From contig OY720640.1 of NCBI GenBank assembly GCA_963169105.1, forward strand, positions 114,872,085 to 114,936,084: a stretch of 64,000 nt of DNA. Direction: 5' to 3'. Position numbers and translations under genes: made by a program. Of the stretch, positions 21,101 through 32,082 are shown piece by piece; the stretch's first letter is position 1; every line of letters begins with the position of its first letter. The stretch is from Ceriagrion tenellum. Taxonomy: Eukaryota; Arthropoda; Insecta; Odonata; Coenagrionidae. The notes below the pieces were generated by a model that did not search any database, was not told where the DNA came from, and saw nothing but the letters and a program-made list of their open reading frames with translations.

Positions 21101-22599
21101 GTTAATGTGATGTATTTAATTATATTAGAAGTTACATTGACAACAAATATATGCTATATAATTTATTTATTTATTTATAATAATTTAAGCGAACTTGATA
21201 TGGTTTTCTCAATGTATATGCATTTGCGTCTCTAAAGTAAGATGAAACACTCGACAATTTTATTTCAATGCAATTTTGTCTGAATCCAATAATATTATAA
21301 ACCACCTCTCCTATAATTCACATATATGTTAAGCTGTAGTTTTTAAATAATACTGTATACAATAATCCACTAAACGAACATTCCACCTACTGCTTAAATG
21401 ATCACCGGCAAAAGGACCGATTGACCAAAGTGTTGAGTTGGAGCATACTTCATCATATGCAGCGAGTAATTCAATGAAGGTACCTAGTTCTTGGTTTCAT
21501 GATAATAAAATATATATTTAAGCGATTTGAGAGGTAATTCAAATAATATTTCTCCTAGGAAATTACGCGCAATAAATTCCGTGCCCCGCTCTTAAGCAGA
21601 TGTGCATGAAAAACTAAGAATTGGCGATGAATAATGCGAAATATTGTACGATTAACATTGGTATTTACATTCCGATCATTTTTTTTACGGAAATAAGATT
21701 TGAAAACGACAACATTACCCAGCATTTACGTGATTAGTTTTTCTCTTTAATCCGCGTTTTGACTTAATGCCTTTATTCTCTTTGGTTAAACCGATAAATG
21801 TTCCATTCATGAGGAGAAATAAAAATATCGAGAGACAATAAAAATGAAATATGCTAATTTTTTTTGACCTCATGCGACTATTCTTTTCTCGGCGGAAAGA
21901 TGGGATTTATTTTTCTTGGTCCCGACAATAAGTCAAGAAAGCTCCAGTCCCAATGTCTCTCTCTCACCCTCTGCCGTCTCGGAATGCTTTGCATCTTCAA
22001 GGCGCTCTTGAGAGAGAGGGAGAAAGGGATGTAAGGAGATGCCACCGCTGGAAATGGCCCCCATTTGATATCGTCGCCTGTCTCCTTCAGGATTCTCCCA
22101 AGAGTAAGCGTCACCGTCCCCTATTTCACACATTTTCTCTCTTCCTCGTTCCTTTTTTCTCGCTCCACACGCGCCGAGGAAATTGATTCCGTCCACGGTG
22201 CCACAATAATCTCCCACGGGGCGCGCGGCAGGTGGTGTCACCTTTCTATGTGTTCGTTCTATTACTTTTGCATTGAGTGAAAAGCAGAAGTGAGGGAGTG
22301 GAAGCAAGTTGTCGAGTATTTGGAATCGAATGCATGATTTATGGAGCAAAATAAGGCCTCGATATGGCAAATTAACGCCTTAATTGTTAGATGAAATATA
22401 AAGGCTCCCTTGCGCGAAGGAAAGGCATTTTCCACGCTTTTACATGAAGATTGGAGAGCAAGGAATCAAGCATAACTATTGTTTAGCCATTTCAATACAA
22501 ACGAGACCCATAAATAATGCTTTGGTAAATGATTAATGAAAAATAGTGTGAACGAAAGTACACAAACAAGGAATCGAACTGAGCGGAATAAAGATAAAC
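18149..22599. other. Unassigned sequence, about 4.4 kb
   Basis: No repeat family or gene is established. Open frames at 18138-18461, 19368-19688 and 20599-20931 (106-110 codons, plus) are AT-biased with no motif. 20735-20785 contains a short doubled phrase (tttacacctaagaatag). 21170-21180 is an ATTT microsatellite. 21930-22260 is CG-richer and open on both strands (minus frame of 145 codons at 21933-22370). It might be a promoter or exon region, but no splice signals support a structure. Confidence 0.35.
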
Positions 22600-23133
22600 A
22601 GATTATAAATCCTCCGCTTCGCAGGTCATATTGAAGTCGTAGCTGGAAATCGCGATCATCTTAAGAGGTCACTAACCGTATTGGACGAAGTCCTCCAAGA
22701 ATACAATATGAAAATACGTAAGACGAAGACTAAAATCCTTGTATGAGGAAGAGAGATGCTGAATGAAGAAGTCACCCCGAGAGAAGTATAATGAGAGCAA
22801 GTGAATTCCTTCACCTATCTCGGAAGTAGCATCACGTGGAACAAAAGAAGTACAAGGGACATCAAGCGGAGAATAGCCCAAGCTAAGAAGGCGGTCATGG
22901 TAAAATTACAGCTGCTGTGATCAATGACAATAGGACTAAAATCTAAGAAATAGATTGTGAAAACTTTCGATTGGAGCGTAGCACTCTATGGATCGGAAGC
23001 ATTGACCATTGAAAAAGCTGACCAGAACAGACTAGAATCCCTCGAAACCTGGTGTTGAAAGAGAATACTTAGGAAAAATGTGCAAAAAATAAGAAATGAT
23101 GAAATTTTCAGAAGAATAGAAGAGAAAACCATG
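22600..23133 (+). pseudogene. RTE-type LINE reverse transcriptase, dead
   Basis: The plus strand translates, through several stops, as RFAGHIEVVAGNRDHLKRS, TVLDEVLQEYNMKI and KTKTKILV. It goes on with VNSFTYLGSSITWNKRSTRD, IKRRIAQAKKAVM, VALYGSEALTIEKADQNRLE and LETWC-KRILRKN. This follows the palm-to-thumb order of RTE-type reverse transcriptases. The catalytic FADD box is FAGH (22618-22629), so both metal-binding aspartates are lost. Together with at least six in-frame stops this marks a long-dead copy. The palindromic element at 23142 is inserted at its end. Confidence 0.85.
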
Positions 23134-23381
23134 CGATATGGTTTGTGTACATTTCTCGGGCTTGCCACCGGGTAAGATCTTCATAGGCAGCCGACGTTTC
23201 GGGTTCCGACTCGTTACCCATTCTCAAGGCTACTAGCCACAAGGCAAGTAGCCTTGAGAATGGGTAACGAGTCGGAACCCGAAACGTCGGCTGCCTATGA
23301 AGATCTTACCCGGTGGCGAGCCCGAGAAATGTACACAAATGTTATTCGCCGGGAAAGTGTTAAATCATACATACGATATGG
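23134..23381. mobile_element. Near-perfect palindrome with hammerhead-like core
   Basis: Arms of 93 nt (23142-23234 and 23247-23339) pair with about one mismatch seen, around a 12-nt loop. A tail of 34 nt follows, and cgatatgg occurs on both sides (23134-23141 and 23374-23381), consistent with an 8-bp target duplication. Each arm contains the same hammerhead-like motif, so either strand of a transcript carries one. The near identity of the arms contrasts with the decay of the RTE host sequence and suggests recent insertion or arm correction. No protein is encoded. Confidence 0.7.
23253..23290 (+). ncRNA. Hammerhead-like motif, U3/A8 form
   Basis: Core TTGAGAA (23254-23260), extra T, stem II GGG/CCC (23262-23264 with 23278-23280), GAAAC (23281-23285), then GTC directly (23286-23288). 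The core again has U3 and A8. ACGT at the stem III position has no hairpin loop, so stem III could form only between two molecules. The mirror arm holds the same motif on the minus strand at about 23186-23229. Confidence 0.55.
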
Positions 23382-26300
23382 TGTTGATTTTGAGCACTAA
23401 GATGGGGTAATCTTTTGTGGATATTCCCGAGTAAAATTTTATGATGCACCTAGTTTTCAATGTAGATATAGCACCATCAAAAGTGAAATCGAGAGAATTT
23501 TAGAAGGATTTAATGACGTTGAGACATCTGCGCCTACCTAACACTCACATGGTCCCACGCCGTAAAAATCTTTAAGCCTCTATCGTTTCTTATGTGTGTC
23601 TAAATACATGGAAGAGTTGGCTGCTTTTCCCCATCATTTGACTCGGCTTTTTAATTTTAAATTTGTTGGTGCGGACACAAATAAAAAACTTGACCCCCGA
23701 GTTTAAGAAAATTTCGATCTATTCCTTTGTAAATTCCCTAACTTTCCCTTCCCCTTATGCCAGTGGATCCCGTTTCAAGTCCGTTTCTCATAAAAGAATT
23801 AATAGAATCTTGGACTCACTGAAGTTAATATTGATTTACGGCTAAAATTGATAAGCATAATTTTAGAAATAAATTTTTGAAATATATAAACATTAATGAA
23901 ATATAAGTAAGAAAAAAACAGCAATTGAAAATTTGCATAAAAAATGAGCCCTTAATACGTTAAAGAAACTGAAATTTTTTTGACGAAACAGTTTAGGAAG
24001 CCCTGGACTATGTTTTTGTCTCTGATATCTGTCATTTTCTCACAATTTCGTTCAGTGATTTTCCCGTCATATCCAGGGATCGTCTAATCCAAGGATTGGA
24101 TCCAGGGAGGAGCATTTTATTCTATCACAAAGAGCCAAGTTTTTCCATTCAAATTATCATTTCATCCAATTTTCTCGATTTGATTATTGCCATCCTTGTC
24201 ATTCAAATGCTCTTTACCCGCATCTCATGGAAAATGTTTGCCGAGATAAATCAGTTGTGATGGGATAAAAAAATGACATGAAAGCTAGGGCATGACTGTC
24301 ATAAAAAAGAGAAAAGAACAGTTCAACAGCTAAAAACTATTAAAAAGTTGTTTACTTGTCTATTTAATAATTAAAAATAAAAATGTAACGCCAAGCTTCA
24401 GCAAAACATTAAACCTGCCGACGATGGGAAAATAAATCAGCAGTTATAGTCATTCATATATGTATAAAATTCGTGCATGTGAATTAACTGGATTTCTTCC
24501 TGTGGTTTAAGATTGGTAAGTGCCTAAAGAGAAAGAGGAGGTTCTTGAAGGCAGGTTAATTTATATCAGCCCATTATTTTCTTTGGAATTAAACAGCGTT
24601 TTTACTTAGTCTTACAATCCTCTATTTTCAGAGTTTATTTAGCACTTCTTTGAGCAGGATGAGGTTCAGTACTCTGATTGTCTAAGGTTCTTTCCCCTGT
24701 TATTACTGATATTTTTCTTTTAAGTATGTTTTTACGCCTAGATTTGGGAATTTTGATCTCAAAAGATAAGTTGCGAATGAATCCGTTCTCCTCCCTTACT
24801 CATGTATCAAAATGAGTAGCATCAAAATGAGAGAGAAAAATTTTCTTAAATTATAAGTCTTAATGAAATCCAATTGTACAAACATTTTAAATACCGCGGT
24901 GATAAAATTATCGGAACACATCCGAAAAGACAGGACACGTTTAGATATCTGATTGTTCAGTTGTTATTTAACTATGATTTATTATCAGCTATTTTTTGGT
25001 AATTAGTTAGCCAATTTTTTGTATTTTATTGAATTTAATTCAGGTAAAATCGCACTTTTCACTTTTGAACTTTACGTATTGTAAGTAACTTTTCAGAATA
25101 GGAAGTTCAGTCCATAGCAAATTTGAAATATTTCAAGAAGGTAGACTGCTTTTCTTTCTTTTGGTTTTATTCAATAGCTTAGAAGGGTATCCACCCTTTG
25201 TCCATTGGCAATTTAGGAACATTCAGTACCCCTCTTAATTGTAATTCAATTTTGTATTCATTTTTTGATCCAATAGCCCTGAATATTGATGGTTAATAAT
25301 TATCCTGGATTATCGGCCGACTTAATGTATCCATTTACGATCGATAGAGATTCAAAGTGTATTGACGTTCACTAAATCGTTCATGAATTATGCATGGAAT
25401 AGGGTGAAAATTTTTAATTTAAATTCAGATGCGAAAATGAATGGCGAAGCCTATTCACACAACCTCACTGACTAACATTAAAGCAGGGACCCAGTTTATT
25501 TGAATCCTAATTTCTGTATTCATTGCCTTTTTCCCCGATCGAGGAAGGGGAGCTAAAAGGCACTAGGATAACAGAAAATTATTGCCAGAGCAGAGTTTTT
25601 ATTTCCGTACGCAAATTGTAAGTTTAACTTTGAAGGTAAGGTTTTTATATTAAAGATACAAAATGGAGAGTTTGGCACAACCTTGACAGGAATGTCGCAT
25701 TAGTTGCAGCTCAAGTACTCCACATGGTATAGAACGCGATTTGCATACGAGTATATCCAAGGTTACCCAAGCACCCTCTTCAGACTTGTTAGCAAACAAA
25801 AAGTTTGGACTGCTTCTGGCGTTTCAAGTGCGGCCGCATGTCCCAAGTTCCTCTGCCGCTGCCGTCCATTCTCCAGTATCAGTGGTTCGGTGGGCGCGAG
25901 GAATCCTTTTGTCGTATCGAGACCTGTTCCCCGTTAGATTAAATTTTACGGACTGGTTTTCACTTCGCCCTCCTTTGTTACCTTATGCCTAAATCAAGCC
26001 CTTATGGTTTACTACTCGTGCCAATCCATGCGTTCCAATTCGTCCAAGAAATTCATACGCCTCTCTGAGTCTTCTGTGTAATAAACTGAGCCAAATTTAT
26101 CCTTCGGATATTTTTAGATTAACATGTCCGATCAAAATTTTCTGACAGCAATAAAAACATTATATGTTATATTTAACTACAGTCGATGGTTGGCCCATTT
26201 ACTTTATGGAAGTGCGCAACTTTCACGGAGATAAAAAATACTTTTTATTTTTCACTTCTTATTTTTTTATCTTTTCTTTCACTTTTATTATGTCCCTGAA

Positions 26301-27714
26301 CAACCAGTTGCGAAATTCAACATAATATTTGAGTGGCACTTGAAAATGACGTAGAGCGTGAAATCCGACTAATGCAAGGTGTGAAAAGTACAATTTTTTA
26401 AGCAACATGAAATTTAAATTATGAAATCTTACTCGAATATTTAAAAATCACATGAAAATACCTTTTCCTAAATTTGTGATATTACATTTGTAAATGGATT
26501 TAACAAAGAATTCAAACGTAAATATGTAGTCATCACTGAATTAATTTTTTTATCCATATGAACTTTCTGTTAGTTTTTTATTTTTGGCGAAATCTATTCT
26601 ACTATTTGTCAGCCTCAGTGGCCAATACAAATATATATTATGCAGAAATAAGTTGCTGTGATTTTGAATGGGTTTCTAGGTATGACGGCATACATAAGAA
26701 AGAAACAGTCGACTTGACGGACTTAAATGCTTTGACAGATGTGCAAGGGTCGTCCTCACTGGTACCAGTATATGACATCAAAACTCTAATCAGATACTTA
26801 GCCAAGAGTAAGAGGATAGGGACACGGAGAAACAAAGGTTAAAATATGTAAGTTGAATCTCGTTAAATCAGTGTGGCCCTATTCTGTCAGGAGCAGTCGC
26901 GCTGAGGAAGTCGCGACCGCCCGTTTGAAGGCGTTTGAAGGCGTTGAGATCATCTGCTCGGTGTGAAACACTTCATGATAGAGTGTGGGGTAATGTAGGA
27001 TTGACGCGTAAAAGGCTCAACGTGTCGGATGACATGGCAAAAACTCAAACGGACGACTCATAGGGAATAAGTTATGATATTCACATTTTACGCATACGCG
27101 CGAGAGTGAATTTTCATTTTCAAAGTTTAAGGTGTACCAATGGTCTTTACTACATACGATATCACTTTTACAGAATTAAATTATCGAACAGTGCTATGTG
27201 ATTAATGCTTTTTTTCGCCGATGAGTGCTAATTTTTTAAGACTTTCTGCGTTTTATTCTAAAGATTAGTCTAAGATGTATTTGTAACTCATAAGGTCATC
27301 TTATCTCAATCCATTTCAGCCTATTAATCAAACAGAATACTCAGAAATTTTTTGCGTTTTAAGTTTAAGCTGTTTCAATGCATACGTCTCAATATTACCA
27401 AGAAAATTTTTCCCTCACTCTCTTTTAGTTTAGCGTTACTTGCGTAGCCAAGTTAAACCATCTTAATCTGATATTATTGATTTGTCAGTCACTTTTTCTT
27501 CCAGAGTGGACCCTTTCAACGAACTTGGGGAATCCCTGTCACAGTTAGCTACTCAGCTGTTTGTAGAGATAATAATTGGAGTGTGTAGGCAATTTCAGTT
27601 TTCCTCTCCAACATTTCTTTCGATCGCTAGCAAGTGCGTCTGCACCTGTACACAACAACACCTTAATTCATACAAATGATTTCACATCTATGCACCGTAT
27701 CATGATATGCATAC
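23382..27714. other. Unassigned sequence, about 4.3 kb
   Basis: Mostly AT-rich without recognised repeats. 25700-26000 is CG-richer and open in two plus-strand frames (25704-25937 and 25741-25992), no family recognised. A plus frame at 26558-26842 (94 codons) is also unassigned. A short doubled phrase gcgtttgaag occurs near 26928-26945. Confidence 0.35.
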
Positions 27715-27773
27715 TTATTGATTATATGACCGTATTTTCTTCGGGATTTTGCCGCGTCCATCCATTTTTGGGG

Positions 27774-27811
27774 GACAACAGTTTCGCCTGCTTTCCAGCT
27801 GGCTTCGTCAG
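27774..27811 (-). ncRNA. Hammerhead-like motif, canonical core (left arm)
   Basis: Minus-strand partner of the motif at 27836-27873: CTGACGA, extra A, stem II GCC/GGC, GAAAC, loop TGTT, GTC. The loop base differs from the other arm while all core positions agree. Confidence 0.65.
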
Positions 27812-27835
27812 GTCCTAAATGAAATGCGTCAGGAC

Positions 27836-27873
27836 CTGACGAAGCCAGCTGGAAGGTAGGCGAAACTATTGTC
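27836..27873 (+). ncRNA. Hammerhead-like motif, canonical core
   Basis: Core CTGACGA (27836-27842), extra A (27843), stem II GCC/GGC (27844-27846 with 27859-27861), GAAAC (27862-27866), loop TATT, GTC (27871-27873). C3 and G8 are both present, so this is among the best preserved motifs in the window. Predicted cleavage follows C17 at 27873. Confidence 0.65.
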
Positions 27874-27963
27874 CCCCAAAAATGGATCGGCGCGGCAAAA
27901 ACCCGAAGAGAATACGGTCATTAAATAACCGGGGAAGACTCCGTACCAATTATTGATTATATG

Positions 27964-29169
27964 TTTTAAATTAATCGGCATAAGTATGTAATAGGCCGTT
28001 ACCCGTAATTTCGTTGACACGGGTACTTAGTAAAATAAAATTTGACGAAAAAATAATATTGACTTCTCCAGAGAGAATATTAACCTACATAGTCAGACGG
28101 TAATCTCGAGAATAATTTTGGCGAAGCACTCAAACCTTTTCTGAAATAAATGCATAAACGTTGAAATTTCTGATGTACTGGCAATCATTAATAATGGACG
28201 ACCTATTCTTCACTCCCAGAATCTCTTTAACTTCAAAGTTTCGCTCTCTGATGGGAAAATAGCAACCAATCCCTATTAATAGACTGAATTTAGCCTATGA
28301 GTGTACCAGAACATCATTTAACTACGATTCAGGAATAAATTACCTGTTGCTCGGATTCTCCCTCCTCTCCCTTCAGAAATGCCATTTGCACTGTCTCTTC
28401 GGGCAATTAGAGATAACCGAATTTCTCGAGGGTCCCAATACCATACATGGGATTGGATTGCCTCTGAGAAGAAGCTGAGGAATTCGCGGCCTCACGTTGT
28501 TTTCTGAGAGGTTAAACACAGAATATTCGAGAAGCGCGGTGCTGGTGACACTACCGCTGGTTTTTATTTCTTGGACCCTTTTCTTGTGAGTCGGGGTTAA
28601 AAATTCAAAATTATCTATAACGTCCGTATATTGACTTCTGGGCTTCATATGCTTAGAATCGGGAAAAAAACGGAAATCGAGCTCTTATACTCTCTATAAA
28701 CAAATTTTACTACCCGTTATTCCTTATATTACTTAATTTTTACCTTTATTAATTCAGTTTTCGTAGTTTTACAGTCATTTAATTATTTCAGTTCATTCCA
28801 TTAAAATGTACATGCTAAAAAAATTAACCACTTTCTACGAATTTCCGGCGATATGTCATCTACGAGTGAGTGGAGTTACTTGACAGTCACAGTAATTCGA
28901 TGAATGCGGTGATACATGATCTCTATGACTGATTCCCGTACTTACTGTGACTTATTATTGTAACCGACTTTTACTTGTTTACTAACATGTACAACATTCG
29001 TATTGAAATTCTATTGCAGGATCTCGTCAGTTAGTCTTTTCAAAAATTATCGGCAAATCACTTTTAGGCCGGTCATCGGTGAACGAGAATCGAACGTTAT
29101 CTTTAGGGGAACGAATGCCCGTCTCTTCCCTTGTTGCATCGGACTTCTGAGAGATTCTTCCTTGTTAAT
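27964..29169. other. Unassigned sequence with one protein-like frame
   Basis: A minus-strand frame at 28373-28648 (91 codons) begins MKPRSQYTDVIDNFEFL and has an unbiased amino-acid mix (HKKRVQEIKTSG, LEYSVFNLSENN). No family is recognised and no splice sites were assigned, so it may be an exon, a transposon relic or chance. Remaining sequence is AT-rich. Confidence 0.3.
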
Positions 29170-29549
29170 TTAATTTTAGAGGGATTAAGGTGGGAGCCCC
29201 TAGAGACTCGGAGGCTACACGCTAGGCTTAGGCTGCTTGATAAATTCAGAACTGATATTTTTCAGAACGACATGGAGAATATTATCATGACTCCTCACTA
29301 CATCTCTAGGTCTGACATACGCGATAAAATAATAGTGATACACTGCCGAACAGATAGATACAAGAACTCGTTCTTTCCGCAAACAATAAGCGATCACGAT
29401 AAAAATTGATCTCCACTAAATACACTCCTATAATACATGTCACCATTTCATCTCTCAAAAACTTTATATCTTTACACAGCTGATGACCCAACACCCCCTG
29501 CCACACGCCCATGCGGCGGCTCGTGGGGTATTATGTAGATGTAGATGTT
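29170..29549 (+). pseudogene. Jockey/CR1-type LINE 3' end
   Basis: Encodes LRWEPLETRRLHARLRLLDK and then ISRSDIRDKIIVIHCRTDRY, ending in FFPQTISDHDKN, the C-terminal region of the LINE reverse transcriptase. It is followed by the untranslated end with cctgccacacgcccat and a tgtagatgtagatgt tail. The frame is open for 92 codons (29131-29409), the best preserved C-terminus among the copies. 5'-truncated, so inactive. Confidence 0.8.
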
Positions 29550-31916
29550 ACCGGGCATCTTTTGTGCGGACCGGTATTTCTTTGGAAAAGAAACTTCATA
29601 TGTGCTAATCCCGGGGATATTTTTCTTAACAGCTTTGGATTTAACGTCTGAAGACAAATCTCATTGAATTTGGACAAAGGGAGCAGTTTCTCTATTTTTA
29701 CAATTGCCCCAACGACTGACCTATGATCTGCGCCATCCCAGCCGTCAAAGGTTTTCACGTAGGCAAACGGTAACGTCTATTCTATTTCCGCAAGTTTCAA
29801 ACAAAACCATCGAACACCTCGTGCCCATTATTCCTCAGGATATCAGAGATTGCTAAAAGAAATATCGTTCGTCGAATAATTGACCTATTCTCACGCATAC
29901 AAAAATCCATTACGACTCGAGTAATGTTTGGAATGGAGGTAGTCATAATATCCTATCTTTTTTTGATAAGAAAGGTGAGGGGTTAAAAAATTGGCTACTG
30001 CCGCCTCACGTAATTAGTGACCAACACTATAATTAGACGCTACAGCAAAGTGGACCTCACACTCAACTAAATGTGGCTCTCCTCGATCAAAAATGACGGA
30101 AATAAAGTTGCCATGCATGCATGAGGGTCAGGATAAGATACACCAACTTTATCTCATTGAAGGTAAGATACCATTAAGCTATGAACTCCGCGACATATTT
30201 TTCAGTGGTGCGTAAACTGGTCGATTGTGATCAATACAATGAACACGCCCAACTAATTAGTAATCAGGAAAACGTGGAGTACGTTCCAGATGAGAAATCA
30301 TATTGTCTTAGCTACATTTGGAAGACAGATGACTTTTGATGTACTACCAGCATCAAGCATTTGTCTATAATTGGGTATTGCCTAAAAAATTCAGCATTAT
30401 GTTTTCATTTGCCGTAATTGTGTTTTGGTGATTAATATAGGATTAATATTGAATAAGTATGCGATACGCTTGTGCTGGAATCAGACGACGTAATTGAGAT
30501 TGGCAGTGAAGAATAAAGTTTGATTGACGTAGGTCGTTGAATATTGCCTTCTAGGCAAGGCTAGGCTCTTCACTTTCATCTTTGACTTAGAATGCTTAGC
30601 ACTGCCTTTTGTCTGAAAGAGTGAAACCGTGACTGGGAGCTTCGGCTAATCTCAGACTGTAGTAATTTAAGAAGTCGTTTGCAGTAAGTTTAAGGATGTG
30701 ACTTGCTCTATTGCATTATTATATAAAATAATTTATGATCTTACAAATTCATCGCCTTTAAATGCGATTCCTTTGATTTTATCGGTTGAAATCTGGAAGT
30801 TTTACTCTTTTTCCATCTTGAAGAGTTAAAATGTGGATTTTTGGAGTGCAGTTTCAAAAATCCGCTTGTATTAAAAAAATGTCTTAAAAAAATTCAAAAC
30901 AAAAAGCCTTCAGAACCTTAGTTTAGGTATTCCTTCGTCCAGCTAAGCCTACCTCAACCGGTCAATCACCAATGAACATAATTACAATATATTTTGTAAG
31001 TAGTTGTAAATCATCCATTATAAAATAAAAACTGCCATTAATGAGCACATTTGTTGCTTTTACCAAGAAAAAAGCCTTGATGGATTTTCGATGTCAATAT
31101 CTACGATGAATATATTAAGGAAAATTCCTTTCTCATTTCACATTCAATGCCTTTTTTCCTTCCATTTTAAACCAGAAAGACCCAAGGTCACTTTCTCCGT
31201 TCTTTCGTCACGGTTTTGTCATCATTACTTCCATTCATTAGTTTTTCAGCTACCAAAACCTTGTGTTTCAACCGTCTTTACCTCCCAATTTGCTCAGAGT
31301 GGCAAAGATTGCGACAAAACTTTCGCCATCTTTTTTTCTTTCCTTTTCCCACTTCCATTTGTTTTTGTGTCCTCTCAGTTTCGTCGCCACTCGTGAACGA
31401 GAGCGAAAAAAAAAAAGATGGATGGTTTTCTCCTGATTAATCTTTCGCATTGTTCTCCAGCTCATTTGCCGACTACCGAGAGTTTTCGCCACCGAAGGGT
31501 GTTTTGGCACCTCTGCATTCTTCTCGGAGCGAAGTCTGGCGTCAAGTGAAGGGGTAAGAAGATGTCTCTCCTCCCTTTCTCGGTATTGGTACGCCACCCA
31601 AGTATTTCCACATCGAGGCAACGTGTCTTAAAAGTGAACGGCCAGCATTGCTGCAGTTAATTTTTCGTCCTCGTGTTCTCTCGTGTGAAATAATATTTTG
31701 CAGACTTCTCCTCCGACTAGCTCTGATAAGGGGGATTTAAAAAAATTAATTTCTCTGATTAGGGGGATAAAATTAATCCCTGATAAAAATATGTGATAAG
31801 GGGACTCGATTTTGGGCAGCGTAAGATTTTTTTACGTGACTTAAATGGAATCTTAATGGAGCATAGTTTTCCTGAGCGAGAAATCGTTTTTAATTCATTA
31901 AGACTACGAGAGCAAC
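29550..31916. other. Unassigned sequence
   Basis: No recognised repeat. 31090-31630 is richer in C/T on the plus strand and open on both strands (plus 31091-31396, minus 31268-31621), low complexity, no family. The remainder is AT-rich. Confidence 0.35.
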
Positions 31917-32082
31917 TATATAAAGTGGTAAAATATAACACAACAATAGTAATATCCACACTTTTATGTACTACTTCAACACCGACCATGTGATATTACT
32001 ATTGTTGTGTTACATTTTATCATGGATATATCGCATTTCCACCAAGTTAAGCCTGAAACGATTTCATTCGTATATAAAGTGG
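31917..32082. mobile_element. Small hairpin element, copy 1, with 12-bp target duplication
   Basis: tatataaagtgg (31917-31928 and 32071-32082) flanks a 142-bp insert. It has inverted arms (aacacaacaatagtaatat against atattactattgttgtgtt), a loop with accgaccatgtg, and a tail containing ttccaccaagttaagcctga. The copy at 59887-60012 shares the loop word in reverse (cacatggtcgg) and the tail (ttccaccaagtaaggcttga) while the arm sequences differ. No open frame and no hammerhead core. Confidence 0.65.

Larger units (their letters stand above)
27715..27963. mobile_element. Palindromic element with 14-bp target duplication
   Basis: The exact direct repeat ttattgattatatg (27715-27728 and 27950-27963) flanks two 87-nt inverted arms (27729-27815 and 27832-27918), a 16-nt loop and a 31-nt tail. 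The arms carry a canonical-core hammerhead-like motif on each strand. Architecture (palindrome, about 30-nt tail, target duplication) equals that of 23134-23381, although the arm sequences differ. The element encodes no protein and probably moves using PLE machinery. Confidence 0.75.

Noticed and set aside
21933..22370. 145-codon minus-strand frame
   Set aside because: Lies in a CG-richer patch that is open on both strands, has no motif, and its start region is AT-driven. Treated as composition effect.
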